A model generated the notes under the pieces. That model was not told the DNA's origin, did not search any database, and saw only the letters and a list, made by a program, of their open reading frames with translations. 64,000 bases of DNA, from NCBI GenBank assembly GCA_900609035.2, contig UXAT02000034.1, positions 124,001 through 188,000 of the forward strand, given 5' to 3'. Positions 51,239 through 61,740 of this stretch are shown in pieces. A program made the translations under genes and the position numbers. This DNA comes from Candidatus Defluviicoccus seviourii. GTDB taxonomy: Bacteria > Pseudomonadota > Alphaproteobacteria > Rhodospirillales > Defluviicoccaceae. How positions within the stretch are numbered: the first letter of the stretch is position 1; each line of letters begins with the position of its first letter.

Positions 51239-51886
51239 GCCGCCCCCTTTCGTACCGACCCTTCCGAGGCACCTGCGCGCCTTCCACCCGAACCGAAGGC
51301 ACCTCAAGCTGCCGCGCAACCACTGCAGGGCAGTACGACCCCGGATCAGCCGCGCCCACCCGCCGCTCAACCGGATTCCCGCGCGATTCCCGCCGCTTGC
51401 AAACGCTTGCTGTCCCGCAAGCGGATCTCGGCGCACTTCGTCGCCCGTTCCGATCTCGTTATTTCGCGTGGATGTTATAAACAAAAAGAGGCGCCAGCGA
51501 TAGGACTGCATTCGGGGGCATGGCCACTCCGCATCCAAGAATGCAGGAAGGTGTTGCATGCTTGCGGACTCAAATGCGGCAGTGCCGCGCTGCGCACGCT
51601 TGGCTCCCGCCCAAAGTCCGGTTGAAATGCGAACGCCTCTGCTTTGCTCTTGTCAATTTCTCCGGCACGCTTTCGGCATCGAGCTTCCTCTTGTAACCGG
51701 CGGACGGGGTGGTCGTCGGCTGCATAGGAACCGTACGACCGTCATTGCGACCGCGAGTGCAAGCGACGCGGGAAGCAATCCAGATCTCATTATGCATTAC
51801 GATGTCTGGATTGCTTCGTCGCTCTCGCTCCTCGCAACGACGGGGTTTTTCGAGGGGTGCGCACGGCCCCGCACTCAAGAAACCCC
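51239..51886. other. Intergenic region between WecA-like gene and tssH
   Basis: No credible gene in about 650 bases. The region should hold the promoter of the minus-strand WecA-like gene near 51240-51500 (an AT-rich patch lies at 51455-51490). A palindromic repeat lies at 51740-51842, close behind the end of the type VI secretion genes. Confidence 0.5.
51740..51842. repeat. Palindromic repeat (REP/MITE-like), copy 2
   Basis: Two inverted arms run from CGTCATTGCGA at 51740 and to CGCAACGACG at 51842, with GAAGCAATCCAGA near the inside of the left arm and the reverse form TCTGGATTGCTTC in the right. It shares the outer and inner sequence with copy 1 at 19483-19571 but has a longer centre. It stands just downstream of tssH and may affect termination. 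Confidence 0.82.
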
Positions 51887-54643
51887 TCACTCGAAGGAAT
51901 AGCGGAACTCCACCCCCTCGACGCCTAAGTGCACGCGGGCGATCGGCCGTCCGTCCAGCATGCGGGTCAGGAATTCGCCCGAGAGCGCCGGCAGCACCGT
52001 GTTGGTGAGGATGGCATCGATCATCCGGCCGCCGCTCTCAAGCTCGGTGCAGCGGCTGGCGATCAGCTTGACCGCTTCCGCGTCATAGCTGAACGGCACG
52101 CCGTGGCGCTCGGCAATGCGCCGCTCAATGCGCCCCAACTGCAGGCGCGCGATCATGCCGATCATCGCGTCATCCAAGGGGTAGTACGGAATGACGATCA
52201 GCCGCCCCAGGAGCGCCGGCGGGAACACCTTGAGCAAAGGCGCCCGCAGCGCTTCGCCGAGCCCCTCGGCCGAAGGCTTTAGTTCCGGATCCTTGCACAT
52301 GCTCATGATCAGATCGGTGCCGACGTTGGTGGTGAGCAGGATCACGGCGTTCTTGAAGTCGATGCGGCGGCCCTCGGCGTCGTCCATCATCCCCTTGTCA
52401 AAGACCTGGAAGAAGATCTCGTGCACGTCCGCGTGCGCCTTTTCGACCTCATCGAGCAGGACCACCGAATAGGGCCGCCGGCGCACCGCTTCCGTGAGCA
52501 CGCCGCCCTCGCCATAGCCGACATAGCCCGGCGGCGAACCTTTCAGCGTCGAGACCGTGTGCGCTTCCTGGAATTCGCTCATGTTGATGGTGATCAGGTT
52601 CTGCTCGCCGCCGTAGAGCGACTCGGCAAGCGCAAGCGCGGTTTCGGTCTTGCCGACGCCGGACGGCCCGCACAGCATGAAGACGCCGATCGGCTTGTTC
52701 GGGTTCTCCAGCCCGGCGCGCGAGGTCTGCATCCGCCGGGCGATGATCGCGAGCGCGTGATCCTGGCCGACGATGCGTTTGCCGAGCGTCTGTTCGAGGG
52801 CGAGGATCGATTGGATCTCGTCCTTGACCATGCGGCCGACGGGGATGCCGGTCCAATCCTCAACCACCTTGGCAACCGCCTGCTCATCCACGCTTACCAG
52901 CATCAAGGGCGTTTCGCCCTGCAGTGCGGCAAGCTCGCTTTGCAGCCCCTTGAGCTCGGCAAGCAGGGCGGCGCGCTCCTCAGCCGATAGCGGCGTCTCC
53001 CCTGCCCCGCCGGCCGGCACCGGTTGAGGTGTGTCCGCGGCAGCGTCCGCAGCCTTTTGTTCGAGCGTGCTGCCGGTCGCCTCGATCGTGCCGCCGCCGG
53101 CGCGCAGCCGTGCCCGCAAGCCAAGGATGCGCTCGACCAGGGCTTTCTCTTGCTCCCAGCGCCCCTCTAGCTCGGTGAGTCGTTGCCGCTCAGCCTCGCG
53201 CTTGGCGGTCGCATCGGCCTCCTTGGCCGCCGTCTCGATGCCGATCGCGCGCTCGCGGCCCAAGATTTCGAGTTCGGTATCGAGCGCCTCGATGCACCGG
53301 CGGCAATCCTCCACGGCCGCCGGTACGGCGTGCAGGCTGATGGCGACGCGCGCACAGGCGGTATCCAACAGGCTCACCGCCTTGTCGGGCAGTTGGCGCG
53401 CCGGAATGTAGCGGTGCGAAAGCTTGACCGCCGCTTCAATCGCGGCGTCCAGGAGCTGGACCTTGTGATGCTTTTCAAGCGTCGCAGCGACGCCGCGCAG
53501 CATCAGCACCGCCTTCTCCTCGCTCGGTTCCTCGACCGGGACCGGCTGGAAGCGGCGGGTCAGCGCCGGGTCCTTCTCGATGTACTTCTTGTACTCGAGC
53601 CACGTTGTCGCGCCGATCGTGCGCAAGGTGCCGCGCGCGAGCGCGGGCTTCAGCAGGTTGGCGGCATCGCCGGTCCCGGCGGCACCGCCGGCGCCGATCA
53701 GAGTATGCGCCTCGTCGATGAAGAGGATGATCGGCTTCGGTGACGCCTGCACCTCGTCGATGACCTGACGCAGCCGGTTCTCGAACTCGCCTTTCATCGA
53801 GGCGCCGGCCTGCAGCAGCCCGACATCAAGCGTGCGTACGCTGCAGTCTTTCAACGGCGGCGGCACGTCGCCGCTGGCGATCCGGAGCGCGAAGCCTTCC
53901 ACCACCGCCGTCTTGCCAACGCCCGCCTCGCCGGTAACGATCGGGTTGTTCTGCCGCCTGCGCATCAGAATATCCATGATCTGGCGGATTTCGTCGTCAC
54001 GGCCGACGATCGGGTCGAGTTCGCCCTTTCGAGCCCGCTCGGTGAGGTCGACCGAATAACGCGCGAGCGCCTCCTGTTTTCCCATCGCCGCCGGCGCCAG
54101 CGCCCCGCTCGCCTCACCCGGCGCTGCAGCGGCGAGTTGCGAGCCGTCGTAGGCCTGGAGCCTGTCCTCCGGCGAACCGGCGACGATCTTGGCAAAGCCC
54201 TCGCCCAGCGCGTCCGCACCAACCTTCACGAATTCGCGCGAGATGGCATAAAGCGTGTTGCGCAGACTGGGTGTCTTGACGACACCATAGACCAGGTGGC
54301 CGCTGCGAACCTGCGACTCGCCGAACTGCAAGGTCGCATAGACCCAGCCCCGCTCGACCGCCTCCTCGACATGGGAGGACAGATCCGAGATCGACGTCGC
54401 GCCGCGCGGCAGCCGGTCGAGCGCTTGCGTGAAGTCCTGCGCCAGGCGCGCCGGCTCCAGGCCGAAGTGGCGGATGATCCGGTGCAGGTCCGAATCCTGC
54501 AGCTGCAGGATCTGGTTGAACCAGTGGACAAGCTCGACGTAGGGGTTGCCGCGCAGCTTGCAGAACACCGTGGCTCCCTCGATCGCCTTGTAGGCGACCG
54601 GATTGAGCTTGCCGAACAGGACGGCGCGGCTGATTTCCGGCAT
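51887..54643 (-). CDS. tssH: Type VI secretion ATPase ClpV
   Basis: A 918-residue Hsp100/ClpB-type AAA+ protein that disassembles contracted TssB-TssC sheaths. The N-terminal part shows the ClpV-type repeat domain (residues 1-150). The first AAA+ has Walker A GEAGVGKT (238-245) and [14 protein letters not shown] coiled-coil middle domain lies near 430-560, and the second AAA+ has [10 protein letters not shown]. The start at 54643 has GGAGG eight bases upstream. A longer frame to 54751 has no resemblance to the family. It is the last gene of the secretion block, 28 bases after tssG. Confidence 0.95.
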   Translation of the reverse strand: MPEISRAVLFGKLNPVAYKAIEGATVFCKLRGNPYVELVHWFNQILQLQDSDLHRIIRHFGLEPARLAQDFTQALDRLPRGATSISDLSSHVEEAVERGWVYATLQFGESQVRSGHLVYGVVKTPSLRNTLYAISREFVKVGADALGEGFAKIVAGSPEDRLQAYDGSQLAAAAPGEASGALAPAAMGKQEALARYSVDLTERARKGELDPIVGRDDEIRQIMDILMRRRQNNPIVTGEAGVGKTAVVEGFALRIASGDVPPPLKDCSVRTLDVGLLQAGASMKGEFENRLRQVIDEVQASPKPIILFIDEAHTLIGAGGAAGTGDAANLLKPALARGTLRTIGATTWLEYKKYIEKDPALTRRFQPVPVEEPSEEKAVLMLRGVAATLEKHHKVQLLDAAIEAAVKLSHRYIPARQLPDKAVSLLDTACARVAISLHAVPAAVEDCRRCIEALDTELEILGRERAIGIETAAKEADATAKREAERQRLTELEGRWEQEKALVERILGLRARLRAGGGTIEATGSTLEQKAADAAADTPQPVPAGGAGETPLSAEERAALLAELKGLQSELAALQGETPLMLVSVDEQAVAKVVEDWTGIPVGRMVKDEIQSILALEQTLGKRIVGQDHALAIIARRMQTSRAGLENPNKPIGVFMLCGPSGVGKTETALALAESLYGGEQNLITINMSEFQEAHTVSTLKGSPPGYVGYGEGGVLTEAVRRRPYSVVLLDEVEKAHADVHEIFFQVFDKGMMDDAEGRRIDFKNAVILLTTNVGTDLIMSMCKDPELKPSAEGLGEALRAPLLKVFPPALLGRLIVIPYYPLDDAMIGMIARLQLGRIERRIAERHGVPFSYDAEAVKLIASRCTELESGGRMIDAILTNTVLPALSGEFLTRMLDGRPIARVHLGVEGVEFRYSFE

Positions 54644-54671
54644 TGGATCTCCTCCCGTTATTCGGTTTTCG

Positions 54672-55700
54672 TTATTCGGCCATGACCATGGGTTCGAACA
54701 CCAGATCGCAGGGATCGCGGTCGAGCCGCTTGGCCGGCAGCCAGGCGACAAGCCCTAAGCGCGCGCGCCCGTCAAGCGCCAGCGGCGGCACCTCGTCGCG
54801 CTTCAAGACCAGCATCACCTCCCAGCTCAGCGCATCGCCGACGTAGCTGCGCACCATCGCGCTCAGGCGCGCAAGGCTCGCTTGGCCGGGCAGGAAACGC
54901 TCGTAGTCGGCAAGGCTCAAGGCACCCAGCACGATGCGGAAGCGATGCTGGCCGCTCCACACGCTCGCACCTGCAATGGCGCTGACGCCGAGGCTGCCGG
55001 TGTCCGCTGTTTCGCCCAGCCGGCAGCGCGATTCAGGCGGCAGCGCAAGCCAGCCGCCGATGAATTCCTCGATCTGCGCCGCCACGCCAAAGTAGTCGCG
55101 GATCATCTCCTGCAGGCCGGCCGGATGGCGGCTCTGACCGGCAAGGAGGCCGGCGTAATAGAGGCGCGCCTGATCGGGCAGGGCATCGCGGTTGCAGAGT
55201 GAGGCCATGCCGTGGCCGAACAGGGAGGCGAGATAGCGGCCGAACCAGTCCTCATTGGGGCGGTCGTAGCTGACCTGCGGCCGGCTCTGCGCCCAGGCGC
55301 GGTAGAACAGCACCAGCATCCGATGATGGAACACGTCGAGGAAGCGGGCGAAGGTCGCGTCGCGCCGGCTCAAGCGCTCCTGCGCGTAGTCCGTCAGGTG
55401 CAGCGGCAGCGGCCCGTTGGGACCGAACAGGCCAAAGAAGTAGCCGCCGAGCCGCGGCGTACCGGCCTTGGCCGACCGGCTAAAGGAGGAAAGGGTCGAA
55501 GGCGCGAAGGTAAGCGCCGGGTCCTGGCCAAGCCGGACCGGCTCATCGGCAGGGCGCGCCGCACAGCCGATCCGCTTGCGGTCCGGATAGGCGCATTCCA
55601 GGCGGCGCAGCGCCTGAAAGAAGTCGAAGCTGTGCGGCGCCTCCTCAAGACGATCGAAGAGGCTCAGAGCAGGTGCCGCTGACCGATCCGGGCTGGCCAT
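54672..55700 (-). CDS. tssG: Type VI secretion baseplate protein TssG
   Basis: A 342-residue baseplate component (VasB/ImpH). The N-terminal ALSLFDRLEEAPHSFDFFQALRRLE is typical, as are VRLGQDPALTFAPSTL, FFGLFGPNGPLPLHLTDYAQ and a middle FLDVFHHRMLVLFYRAWAQ. It works with TssF, TssE and TssK in the wedge. The ATG at 55700 overlaps the end of tssF by 37 bases, a coupling common in these operons. An upstream in-frame start at 55739 has no support. Confidence 0.93.
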   Translation of the reverse strand: MASPDRSAAPALSLFDRLEEAPHSFDFFQALRRLECAYPDRKRIGCAARPADEPVRLGQDPALTFAPSTLSSFSRSAKAGTPRLGGYFFGLFGPNGPLPLHLTDYAQERLSRRDATFARFLDVFHHRMLVLFYRAWAQSRPQVSYDRPNEDWFGRYLASLFGHGMASLCNRDALPDQARLYYAGLLAGQSRHPAGLQEMIRDYFGVAAQIEEFIGGWLALPPESRCRLGETADTGSLGVSAIAGASVWSGQHRFRIVLGALSLADYERFLPGQASLARLSAMVRSYVGDALSWEVMLVLKRDEVPPLALDGRARLGLVAWLPAKRLDRDPCDLVFEPMVMAE

Positions 55701-57553
55701 CGCTTGATCTCGCCGCGAGTGGGCGTGGAGAGCACGCACTCGGTAAAGGCATTGATGGAGACGTAACGCGCGAAGAACTGTTCCAGCACCGCACCGAGGA
55801 GGTAAACGCCGGTGCCGGCAAACGCGCCCTCATCGAGCTCGAGCGCGATCTGCAGGCCGCGGCCGAACGCGACCGGGCCGGGGATGGGCAGCCGGCGATG
55901 CACCGGCTTGGCGGCGATGGAGCGGACGCCCTCCACCTGTGCGCCGACGGTGCGATCGCCGAAGGCGGCATAAAGGCTCAACAGCTCGCGCAGGGCCTTG
56001 GCGCCTTCCTCCGCGCTTTCGTCGGCGAGCGAGAGATAGTTGAGGGCCAGGTGGCTGACCAGCTTCCATGCGGTTTCCTTGAACGCCGTCGCCGGCCGCG
56101 GCTCGGTCGGTCCCGCCAAGAAGCGGATCGCGAGGATCGGCGCCGCCACTTCCCAGGTCAGATCGGTGCGGCCGATGCCGACCGGCATCTGCAACGGCAG
56201 ATCCCGATTGGTACAAAGCACGCCCACGCCCAACTGCCGTACGCTCGACCGGTAGGGCGCCTCGCTCGCGTCAACCAGGCCAAGGAACACTTCCGTACCG
56301 ACGTAGCTCGAACGCGGCCCCTGCTGCCGCTGCCGTGACGACAGGACGCGCGGAGCCCGGTGCACGGTGTAGAACGCGCCTTCGCCCTTGTGCCGGGCCG
56401 CTTCCGTGCAGGCGTAGAACGGCTGGAACTCAACCTCGGGCTCGGTACCGGCACCAAAGCCGTGCAGGGAAGTGACGGAATAGACCTCGTAATCCATTGG
56501 CCGGGCGCGATCGGCGACGAGGTGGTAGTCGTTGGTCTGATCGGTGAGCTGGATGCGATCGGCGCGGCGGCTGAACAGGTTGATGGCTGGCGTACAGAAC
56601 AGCGCCAGGCGGGAGGCTTCGATCGCCTCGCGCAGGAATGCGGCGCTCGCATCGAACAACACCATGAGTTCGCAGGTGTCCGAAGGGCACCGGCGCAGGC
56701 CGGCGTTGATTCCAGCGATCGAAGCGAACAAGAAGCGGTCGGGGAAGGCGAAATATTCCTTGAGCAGGCGGTAGCCCTGGAACGAGCGGGGGCCTTGCGG
56801 CAAGAGCGCCTCACCGTCGCTAAAGCCGGACGGCCGGACTTGCGCCTGGCGCAGCAGAAGCCACGGCTGGGCTCCGCCGCCACCGTCCCGGCAGAGGACC
56901 GCCACCGCATTGGCCATCATCTGCTCATAGAGGCGCATCGCCACCTGATCGTTGCCGCGCAGGTAGAGAACGAGATCGTTGAGAGCGAGGGCGTCGAACG
57001 CCGCACCGGCGGTCGCCTTGAGCCGCAGGTGCAGACCGGCTTTCGCGCGTTCGGCAGACGGGACGCCAAGTGCCCCCAGCGCCGCCGCCGACGGCAGATA
57101 AGCAGCAGCTTCGAGCCGGACCGGCCACAGCGTCACCGCATGGGCGGTTCGGTATTCGCACGCCGTCTGCTCCTCCTTGCCGAGCAGGCCGCGCAGCGCC
57201 GTGCCACGGGCGACGCTGATCCCATCGTTCAGGCTGCCCTGCGTCAGGTCTGGATGGATCTGCACCACGCCCACGGAAGGAATGGGCGTTAGGTAGTCCG
57301 GGTAGACCATGTTCAGGAGCGCCTCGGTAAAGCGCGGATATTCCGCATCCACCTTGAGCTGGACCCGGGCCGCCATGTAGGCGAACCCTTCGAGCAGCCG
57401 CTCGACGTAGGGGTCCGGGCACTGGAACTCCTTGATGAAGCCTTCCAGGCTCAAGCGGCCGGCGATCTTGGGGAAGGCGCGCGCGAACTCGCCGCACATC
57501 TCGGCCAGATGCCGCAGTTCCCGCTCGTAATAGTCGCGTAAGCGCGGGTCCAT
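55664..57553 (-). CDS. tssF: Type VI secretion baseplate protein TssF
   Basis: A 629-residue baseplate wedge protein (VasA/ImpG). The start MDPRLRDYYERELRHL and FPKIAGRL are diagnostic, followed by DPYVERLLEGFAYMAARVQLKVD and YPDYLTPIPS. The C-terminal FARYVSINAFTECVL is also typical. Its ATG overlaps the tssE stop (TGATG) and its end overlaps tssG, so these three are translated together. Length is in the normal range for the family. Confidence 0.95.
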   Translation of the reverse strand: MDPRLRDYYERELRHLAEMCGEFARAFPKIAGRLSLEGFIKEFQCPDPYVERLLEGFAYMAARVQLKVDAEYPRFTEALLNMVYPDYLTPIPSVGVVQIHPDLTQGSLNDGISVARGTALRGLLGKEEQTACEYRTAHAVTLWPVRLEAAAYLPSAAALGALGVPSAERAKAGLHLRLKATAGAAFDALALNDLVLYLRGNDQVAMRLYEQMMANAVAVLCRDGGGGAQPWLLLRQAQVRPSGFSDGEALLPQGPRSFQGYRLLKEYFAFPDRFLFASIAGINAGLRRCPSDTCELMVLFDASAAFLREAIEASRLALFCTPAINLFSRRADRIQLTDQTNDYHLVADRARPMDYEVYSVTSLHGFGAGTEPEVEFQPFYACTEAARHKGEGAFYTVHRAPRVLSSRQRQQGPRSSYVGTEVFLGLVDASEAPYRSSVRQLGVGVLCTNRDLPLQMPVGIGRTDLTWEVAAPILAIRFLAGPTEPRPATAFKETAWKLVSHLALNYLSLADESAEEGAKALRELLSLYAAFGDRTVGAQVEGVRSIAAKPVHRRLPIPGPVAFGRGLQIALELDEGAFAGTGVYLLGAVLEQFFARYVSINAFTECVLSTPTRGEIKRWPARIGQRHLL

Positions 57554-58062
57554 CAGCGTGATGCGATCGGGCCGGTATCCTGCACCGTCACGTCCCCGGT
57601 TTCGAAGTCGATCTCGGAGCGCAGGAACAGCATCGTCGGCAGCGGCTGACCCCAGAGCTCGCCCTGGATCTCGATGTTGACCGCGTTCCGGTTCATCTGG
57701 TCGGCCTCGACGACCCGCACCCGCACCGAGTCCTTGAGAATCCGCGGCTCGAAATCGAGGATTGCCTGGCGGATCATCCCTTCGAGCTTGCCACGCATGG
57801 CAATCGCCGTCGCGCCGCTCAGATCGGCGATGCCGTAATTCAGGACCGACCGCGCCATCAACGGATAGTGATCAAGCTCGCCCGTTGCCGCCAGGTTGCC
57901 GGTGTTGAGCAGCCACTGCAGGTCGCGCAACACCGACTCCCGCAGCTGGCGCATCGAAAGCACCCGTTGCTCGCGGGCCTCTTGGGTCTTGTCCGGCTCA
58001 TCGTCGCGCAACCGATCGAGCAGGGCCGGCTGCAGGCGTTCCTTTGGCGTCAGCTCCGCCAT
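57553..58062 (-). CDS. tssE: Type VI secretion baseplate protein TssE (gp25-like)
   Basis: A 169-residue protein of the gp25/lysozyme-like baseplate family, needed to start sheath assembly. It begins MAELTPKERLQPALLDRLRDDEP. The conserved core contains LRESVLRDLQWLLNTGNL, SVLNYGIADLSG and a late IEIQGELWG. It starts 3 bases after the tagJ stop and its stop shares a base with the tssF start. Confidence 0.95.
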   Translation of the reverse strand: MAELTPKERLQPALLDRLRDDEPDKTQEAREQRVLSMRQLRESVLRDLQWLLNTGNLAATGELDHYPLMARSVLNYGIADLSGATAIAMRGKLEGMIRQAILDFEPRILKDSVRVRVVEADQMNRNAVNIEIQGELWGQPLPTMLFLRSEIDFETGDVTVQDTGPIASR

Positions 58063-58065
58063 GCT

Positions 58066-58911
58066 TTAGGGCGCTCCGGCGGAAGGTTCGGTCGCGGGAT
58101 TGGCGCCGGCATCGGCCGGCGCAGCCGTCGCCAGAGAGATCTCGCGGATTTCGAGCAGCGGGTATTCGCCGGCATCCGTCGCTAAGATGCGTTGCCCCAG
58201 GCCGGTGAACACGCCTGCCGTCGGCTCCTGCCAGATCGTACTGCGGGAGAGGCTCAGCGCCCTATCTGCGGCGTTCTCGGAACCGGCATAGCGCGACGGC
58301 ACCAGGGCAACGGCCGTACCGCCGTTCGGCCAATCGAGTTCGGCTGCCGCCCAGACCATGTCGCGCAGGTCCTCTGGCGGCGCGATGCGGATCGCCCGGA
58401 TCCGCTTGAACGGCACCCAATAATAGCCGCCGTTCATGATCGCTTCGAGCACCGGCCCCAGCCGCGCATCGGCGTCGGCGATCCATTCGAACGCCACCCC
58501 GTCGAGCGTGCCGGCGGTTGCCGGCGCGAGCTCGAATGCCTCATCCCGCAAGGGCAGCGCCTTCTCGTGATCGCCGACGGCGGAAAGACGCAACGCTTCG
58601 ATCAGCAGCGCCAGCCACCGGGTCGGCTCGCCGAAGACAACCGGCGAGGCCTTGCCGGCGAACACGCGCGCGCGCAGCATTTCGCAGCGGAGCGCCTCCC
58701 GATAGGTGTGCACCATCGGCAACGCCGTCGCGTCGAGCTCGCCGATCACCTTGAGCTGGTTGAGTGCGCGTTCCCATTGCCCGAGCACGGCGAGCAACTG
58801 AAACAAGAACACGCGATACTTGACGTTGGCGGGCTGGCGCCGGATCTCGTCTTGCAAACTGCCCAACGCCGCGTCGAGTTCGCCCGCCTTCAGGTGCTCT
58901 TCCGCGCGCAT
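58066..58911 (-). CDS. tagJ: Type VI secretion accessory protein TagJ (ImpE family)
   Basis: A 281-residue ImpE/TagJ family protein, which binds the TssB N-terminus and affects ClpV recruitment. The N-terminal half is a helical repeat (LKAGELDAALGSLQDEIRRQP; FLFQLLAVLGQWERALNQLK). The C-terminal half has EWIADADARLGPVLEAIMNG, YYWVPFKRIRAIRI and a final EYPLLEIREI. The ATG at 58911 has GGAGG seven bases upstream. Its presence is typical of a subset of systems, so it helps to place this one. It lies between hcp and tssE. Confidence 0.92.
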   Translation of the reverse strand: MRAEEHLKAGELDAALGSLQDEIRRQPANVKYRVFLFQLLAVLGQWERALNQLKVIGELDATALPMVHTYREALRCEMLRARVFAGKASPVVFGEPTRWLALLIEALRLSAVGDHEKALPLRDEAFELAPATAGTLDGVAFEWIADADARLGPVLEAIMNGGYYWVPFKRIRAIRIAPPEDLRDMVWAAAELDWPNGGTAVALVPSRYAGSENAADRALSLSRSTIWQEPTAGVFTGLGQRILATDAGEYPLLEIREISLATAAPADAGANPATEPSAGAP

Positions 58912-59052
58912 CGCTTGCCTCCTCCCCGAAGACGGATCCACCAGCCCCCAAACGCGCAGCACGGCTGCGGCTCGCCGCCGCTTTGTTGTTCCGCGCGGCG
59001 CAGCTGCCGATGGCGATGGGCCGACCGGTCCTTGCTTGCGAACGTACGCCCC

Positions 59053-59067
59053 GCCGGCTGATCCGGC
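59053..59067 (-). terminator. Small hairpin behind hcp
   Basis: GCCGG-N5-CCGGC lies 1 base after the stop codon of hcp. No T-run follows. It may protect or attenuate the transcript so that hcp is made in excess over the downstream genes. Confidence 0.3.
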
Positions 59068-59068
59068 C

Positions 59069-59548
59069 TCAAGCGTTGCCGGCGATGTCCCACTCCATGG
59101 TCATCGTCGCGCCCGCAGCACCTTTTTCATCCTGGCCGGTGTATTCCACCTTCACCTTGGCGAAGTTGAGCGAACAGCTCTCCCGCAAACGGTCATCGGT
59201 GCCGCTGCCGCCGGATTGGATGTTGGTGATCAGCACTTCGTTCATGGTGATCTTGATGTATTCGACCGGAGCCTTGCCACCGGACTTGCGCACGGTCAAA
59301 AGCGCCTCGTCGAAATGCGTGCCGTTGCAGCAGGCAAGCAGCAGATCCGTGCTGGAACTGTCGACGTACTTATGGACCGTCAGGTCACTGACAGCGACCT
59401 TCCCCGAACCGGCACCGCCGCCGACGTGCGCCGAGCCGGAATTGCTGCACCCCCAGCTCCACGCGAGGACATCAACTTCTTCGCCGTGCTTCTTGTCGCG
59501 GGATTCCCCTTTAAGCGGCGGCATTTTCAAGAACATATCAACGGCCAT
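59069..59548 (-). CDS. hcp: Type VI secretion tube protein Hcp (TssD)
   Basis: A 159-residue Hcp, the protein of hexameric rings that form the inner tube. It starts MAVDMFLKMPPLKGES with an early EVDVLAWSWG, and has VSDLTVHKYVDSSSTDLLLACCNG and a C-terminal NFAKVKVEYTGQDEKG typical of the family. There is no effector extension. It lies 80 bases after tssC and 158 bases before tagJ, a larger gap that leaves room for the hairpin. Hcp inside the block is common. Confidence 0.95.
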   Translation of the reverse strand: MAVDMFLKMPPLKGESRDKKHGEEVDVLAWSWGCSNSGSAHVGGGAGSGKVAVSDLTVHKYVDSSSTDLLLACCNGTHFDEALLTVRKSGGKAPVEYIKITMNEVLITNIQSGGSGTDDRLRESCSLNFAKVKVEYTGQDEKGAAGATMTMEWDIAGNA

Positions 59549-59628
59549 GACTGCCTCCTCCGATCAATTCGTTACCGCAGGCTTTACGTCGCCGATCCTG
59601 GGCTATTTGCTTGGGCCGGCCGTTCTTG

Positions 59629-61125
59629 TTAGCCCCCCTTCACTGATGGCAACTTGGAGACAAGCCGGAGCGAGACCGTCAAGCCTTCAAGCTGGTAGTG
59701 CGGCCTCAAATAGAACTTAGACGTATAGTAGCCGGGATTACCCTCCACTTCCTCGACGACGACCTCGGCCGCCGCCAGCGGCCGCCGCGCCTTCGTTTCC
59801 TCGCTCGACGTCTGCGGATTGCCGTCGACGTACTGCATGATCCACTTCTGCAGGAACCGCTGCATGTCGTCCCGTTCCTTGAACGAACCAACCTTGTCGC
59901 GGACGATGCACTTCAAGTAATGGGCAAAGCGGCAGATCGCGAACAGGTACGGCAGCCGCGCCGAGAGGTTCGCATTCGCGGTCGCATCCGGATCGTCGTA
60001 CTCGAACGGCTTCTGCAGCGACTGGGCGCCGATGAAAGCGGCAAAATCAGTGTTCTTCTTGTGCAGAAGCGGCATGAAGCCGTTCTTTGCCAGCTCCGCC
60101 TCGCGCCGGTCGGTGATCGCGATTTCGGTCGGGCACTTCATATCGACGCCGCCATCGTCGGTCGGGAAGGTGTGCACCGGCAGCCCTTCGACCGCGCCGC
60201 CGGATTCGACGCCGCGGATGCGCGAGCACCAGCCGAAATACTTGAACGCGCGGGTGATGTTGGTCGCCATCGCGTAGGCCGAGTTGGACCAGCAATACTT
60301 GTTGTGATCGGCGCCTTCGGTGTCCTCCTCGAAATCGAACTCCTCGACCGGATCGGTCTTGGCGCCATAGGGGTAGCGGGCGAGGAAGCGCGGCATGGCA
60401 AGGCCGATGTAGCGCGAATCGTCCGCCTCACGCAGGGACTTCCACGGCGCATACTCTGGCGTCTGAAAAATCTTCGTCAGATCGCGCGGGTTCGCCAGTT
60501 CCTGCCAGCTTTCCATCTGCATGATGGCCGGTGACGCACCAGCGATGAACGGCGTATGCGCCGCGGCGCTGACCTGCGCCATCTCGCCCAGGAGCTCGAC
60601 ATCCGGCGGCGAGTGGTCAAAGTAATAGTCGCCAACCAGGCAACCGAACGGCTCACCGCCGAAGGTGCCGTATTCCGACTCATAAACCTTCTTGAAGATC
60701 GGGCTCTGGTCCCACGCCGTCCCCTTGAATTTCTTGACGGTCTTGTGCAGGTCCTTCTTCGAGATGTTCATCACGCGGATCTTCAGCATCTCGTCCGTTT
60801 CGGTATTGTTGACGAGGTAGTGAAGACCTCGCCACGCGCCTTCCAGCGCCTGGAAGTCGCGGTGATGCAGGACGGCGTTGACCTGATCGGTCAGCTTCTT
60901 GTCGATGCCGGCGATCAGCGCCTCGATGGTGCGCACGGCGTCGGTCGAGACGATCGAGGTATCGGCGAGGACCTGCTGGGCCAGTGTCTGCACCGCTTCC
61001 GCCACCGCCTCCTTGGCGCGATCGGATTGCGGCCGGAACTCCTTCTGCAGGAGCTGCGAAAATTCGTCGGTGGTCAGAACCTGGGTTTCAGGTTGGGCTG
61101 TTGCCCCGGTCTGCGCGTCGGCCAT
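59629..61125 (-). CDS. tssC: Type VI secretion sheath large subunit TssC
   Basis: A 498-residue sheath protein (VipB/ImpD). It includes the conserved LTDQVNAVLHHRDFQALEGAWRGL (residues 76 onward), KVYESEYGTFGGEPFGCLVGDY and FARYPYGAKT, and a C-terminal YYTSKFYLRPHYQLEGL. It forms heterodimers with TssB that assemble into the contractile sheath around Hcp. Starts 5 bases after tssB ends. Confidence 0.96.
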   Translation of the reverse strand: MADAQTGATAQPETQVLTTDEFSQLLQKEFRPQSDRAKEAVAEAVQTLAQQVLADTSIVSTDAVRTIEALIAGIDKKLTDQVNAVLHHRDFQALEGAWRGLHYLVNNTETDEMLKIRVMNISKKDLHKTVKKFKGTAWDQSPIFKKVYESEYGTFGGEPFGCLVGDYYFDHSPPDVELLGEMAQVSAAAHTPFIAGASPAIMQMESWQELANPRDLTKIFQTPEYAPWKSLREADDSRYIGLAMPRFLARYPYGAKTDPVEEFDFEEDTEGADHNKYCWSNSAYAMATNITRAFKYFGWCSRIRGVESGGAVEGLPVHTFPTDDGGVDMKCPTEIAITDRREAELAKNGFMPLLHKKNTDFAAFIGAQSLQKPFEYDDPDATANANLSARLPYLFAICRFAHYLKCIVRDKVGSFKERDDMQRFLQKWIMQYVDGNPQTSSEETKARRPLAAAEVVVEEVEGNPGYYTSKFYLRPHYQLEGLTVSLRLVSKLPSVKGG

Positions 61126-61130
61126 GCTCG

Positions 61131-61649
61131 CTACTCCTTCGCCGGCTCGGTTTCGGCCGGCTTCGGCGCCGCGACCAGGGCCTGCATGAGCGCCGGATCC
61201 TGCATGGCGCGGGCGATCAGTTCCTCCGCCCCGCCCTTGCCGTCCATGTACGTCAGCAGGTTGGCGAGCTGGTTGCGCGTCTCCAGAAGCTTGTTGAGCG
61301 CGTCAACCTTGCGGGCCACGGCAGCTGGCGAGAAGTCGTCCATGCTCTCGAACGTAATGTCGACGCTGAGCTCGCCCTCGCCGGTGAGTGTATTCGGCAC
61401 CCGGAACGCGACCCGCGGCTTCATCGCTTTCAGCCGGTCATCGAAGTTGTCGACATCGATCTCAAGGAATTTGCGGTCGACCACCGCCGGCAGCGCTTCG
61501 GCGGGCTTGCCCGAGAGGTCGGCAAGCACCCCCATGACGAACGGGATCTGCACCTTCTTCTCGGCGCCGTACAGTTCGACGTCGTATTCGATCTGAACCC
61601 GCGGAGCCCGATTGCGCGCGATGAACTTTTGACTGCTGGCCTTGGCCAT
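61131..61649 (-). CDS. tssB: Type VI secretion sheath small subunit TssB
   Basis: A 172-residue sheath protein (VipA/ImpC). Diagnostic stretches are NRAPRVQIEYDVELYGAEKKVQIPFVMGVLADLSG in the first 60 residues, RKFLEIDVDNFDDRLKAM and FESMDDFSPAAVARKV. It pairs with TssC. It lies 91 bases after the tssA stop, the largest gap in the first half of the block, so a second promoter there is possible but not seen. Confidence 0.96.
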   Translation of the reverse strand: MAKASSQKFIARNRAPRVQIEYDVELYGAEKKVQIPFVMGVLADLSGKPAEALPAVVDRKFLEIDVDNFDDRLKAMKPRVAFRVPNTLTGEGELSVDITFESMDDFSPAAVARKVDALNKLLETRNQLANLLTYMDGKGGAEELIARAMQDPALMQALVAAPKPAETEPAKE

Positions 61650-61740
61650 CGATCACTCCTCCCTTGCTGCGCGCTTCCCAGAGGGCCGCCGCGCTCGGCA
61701 TCGTCTTGTCCGACTTTTTGCCCTGCCTCGCATTCGCATT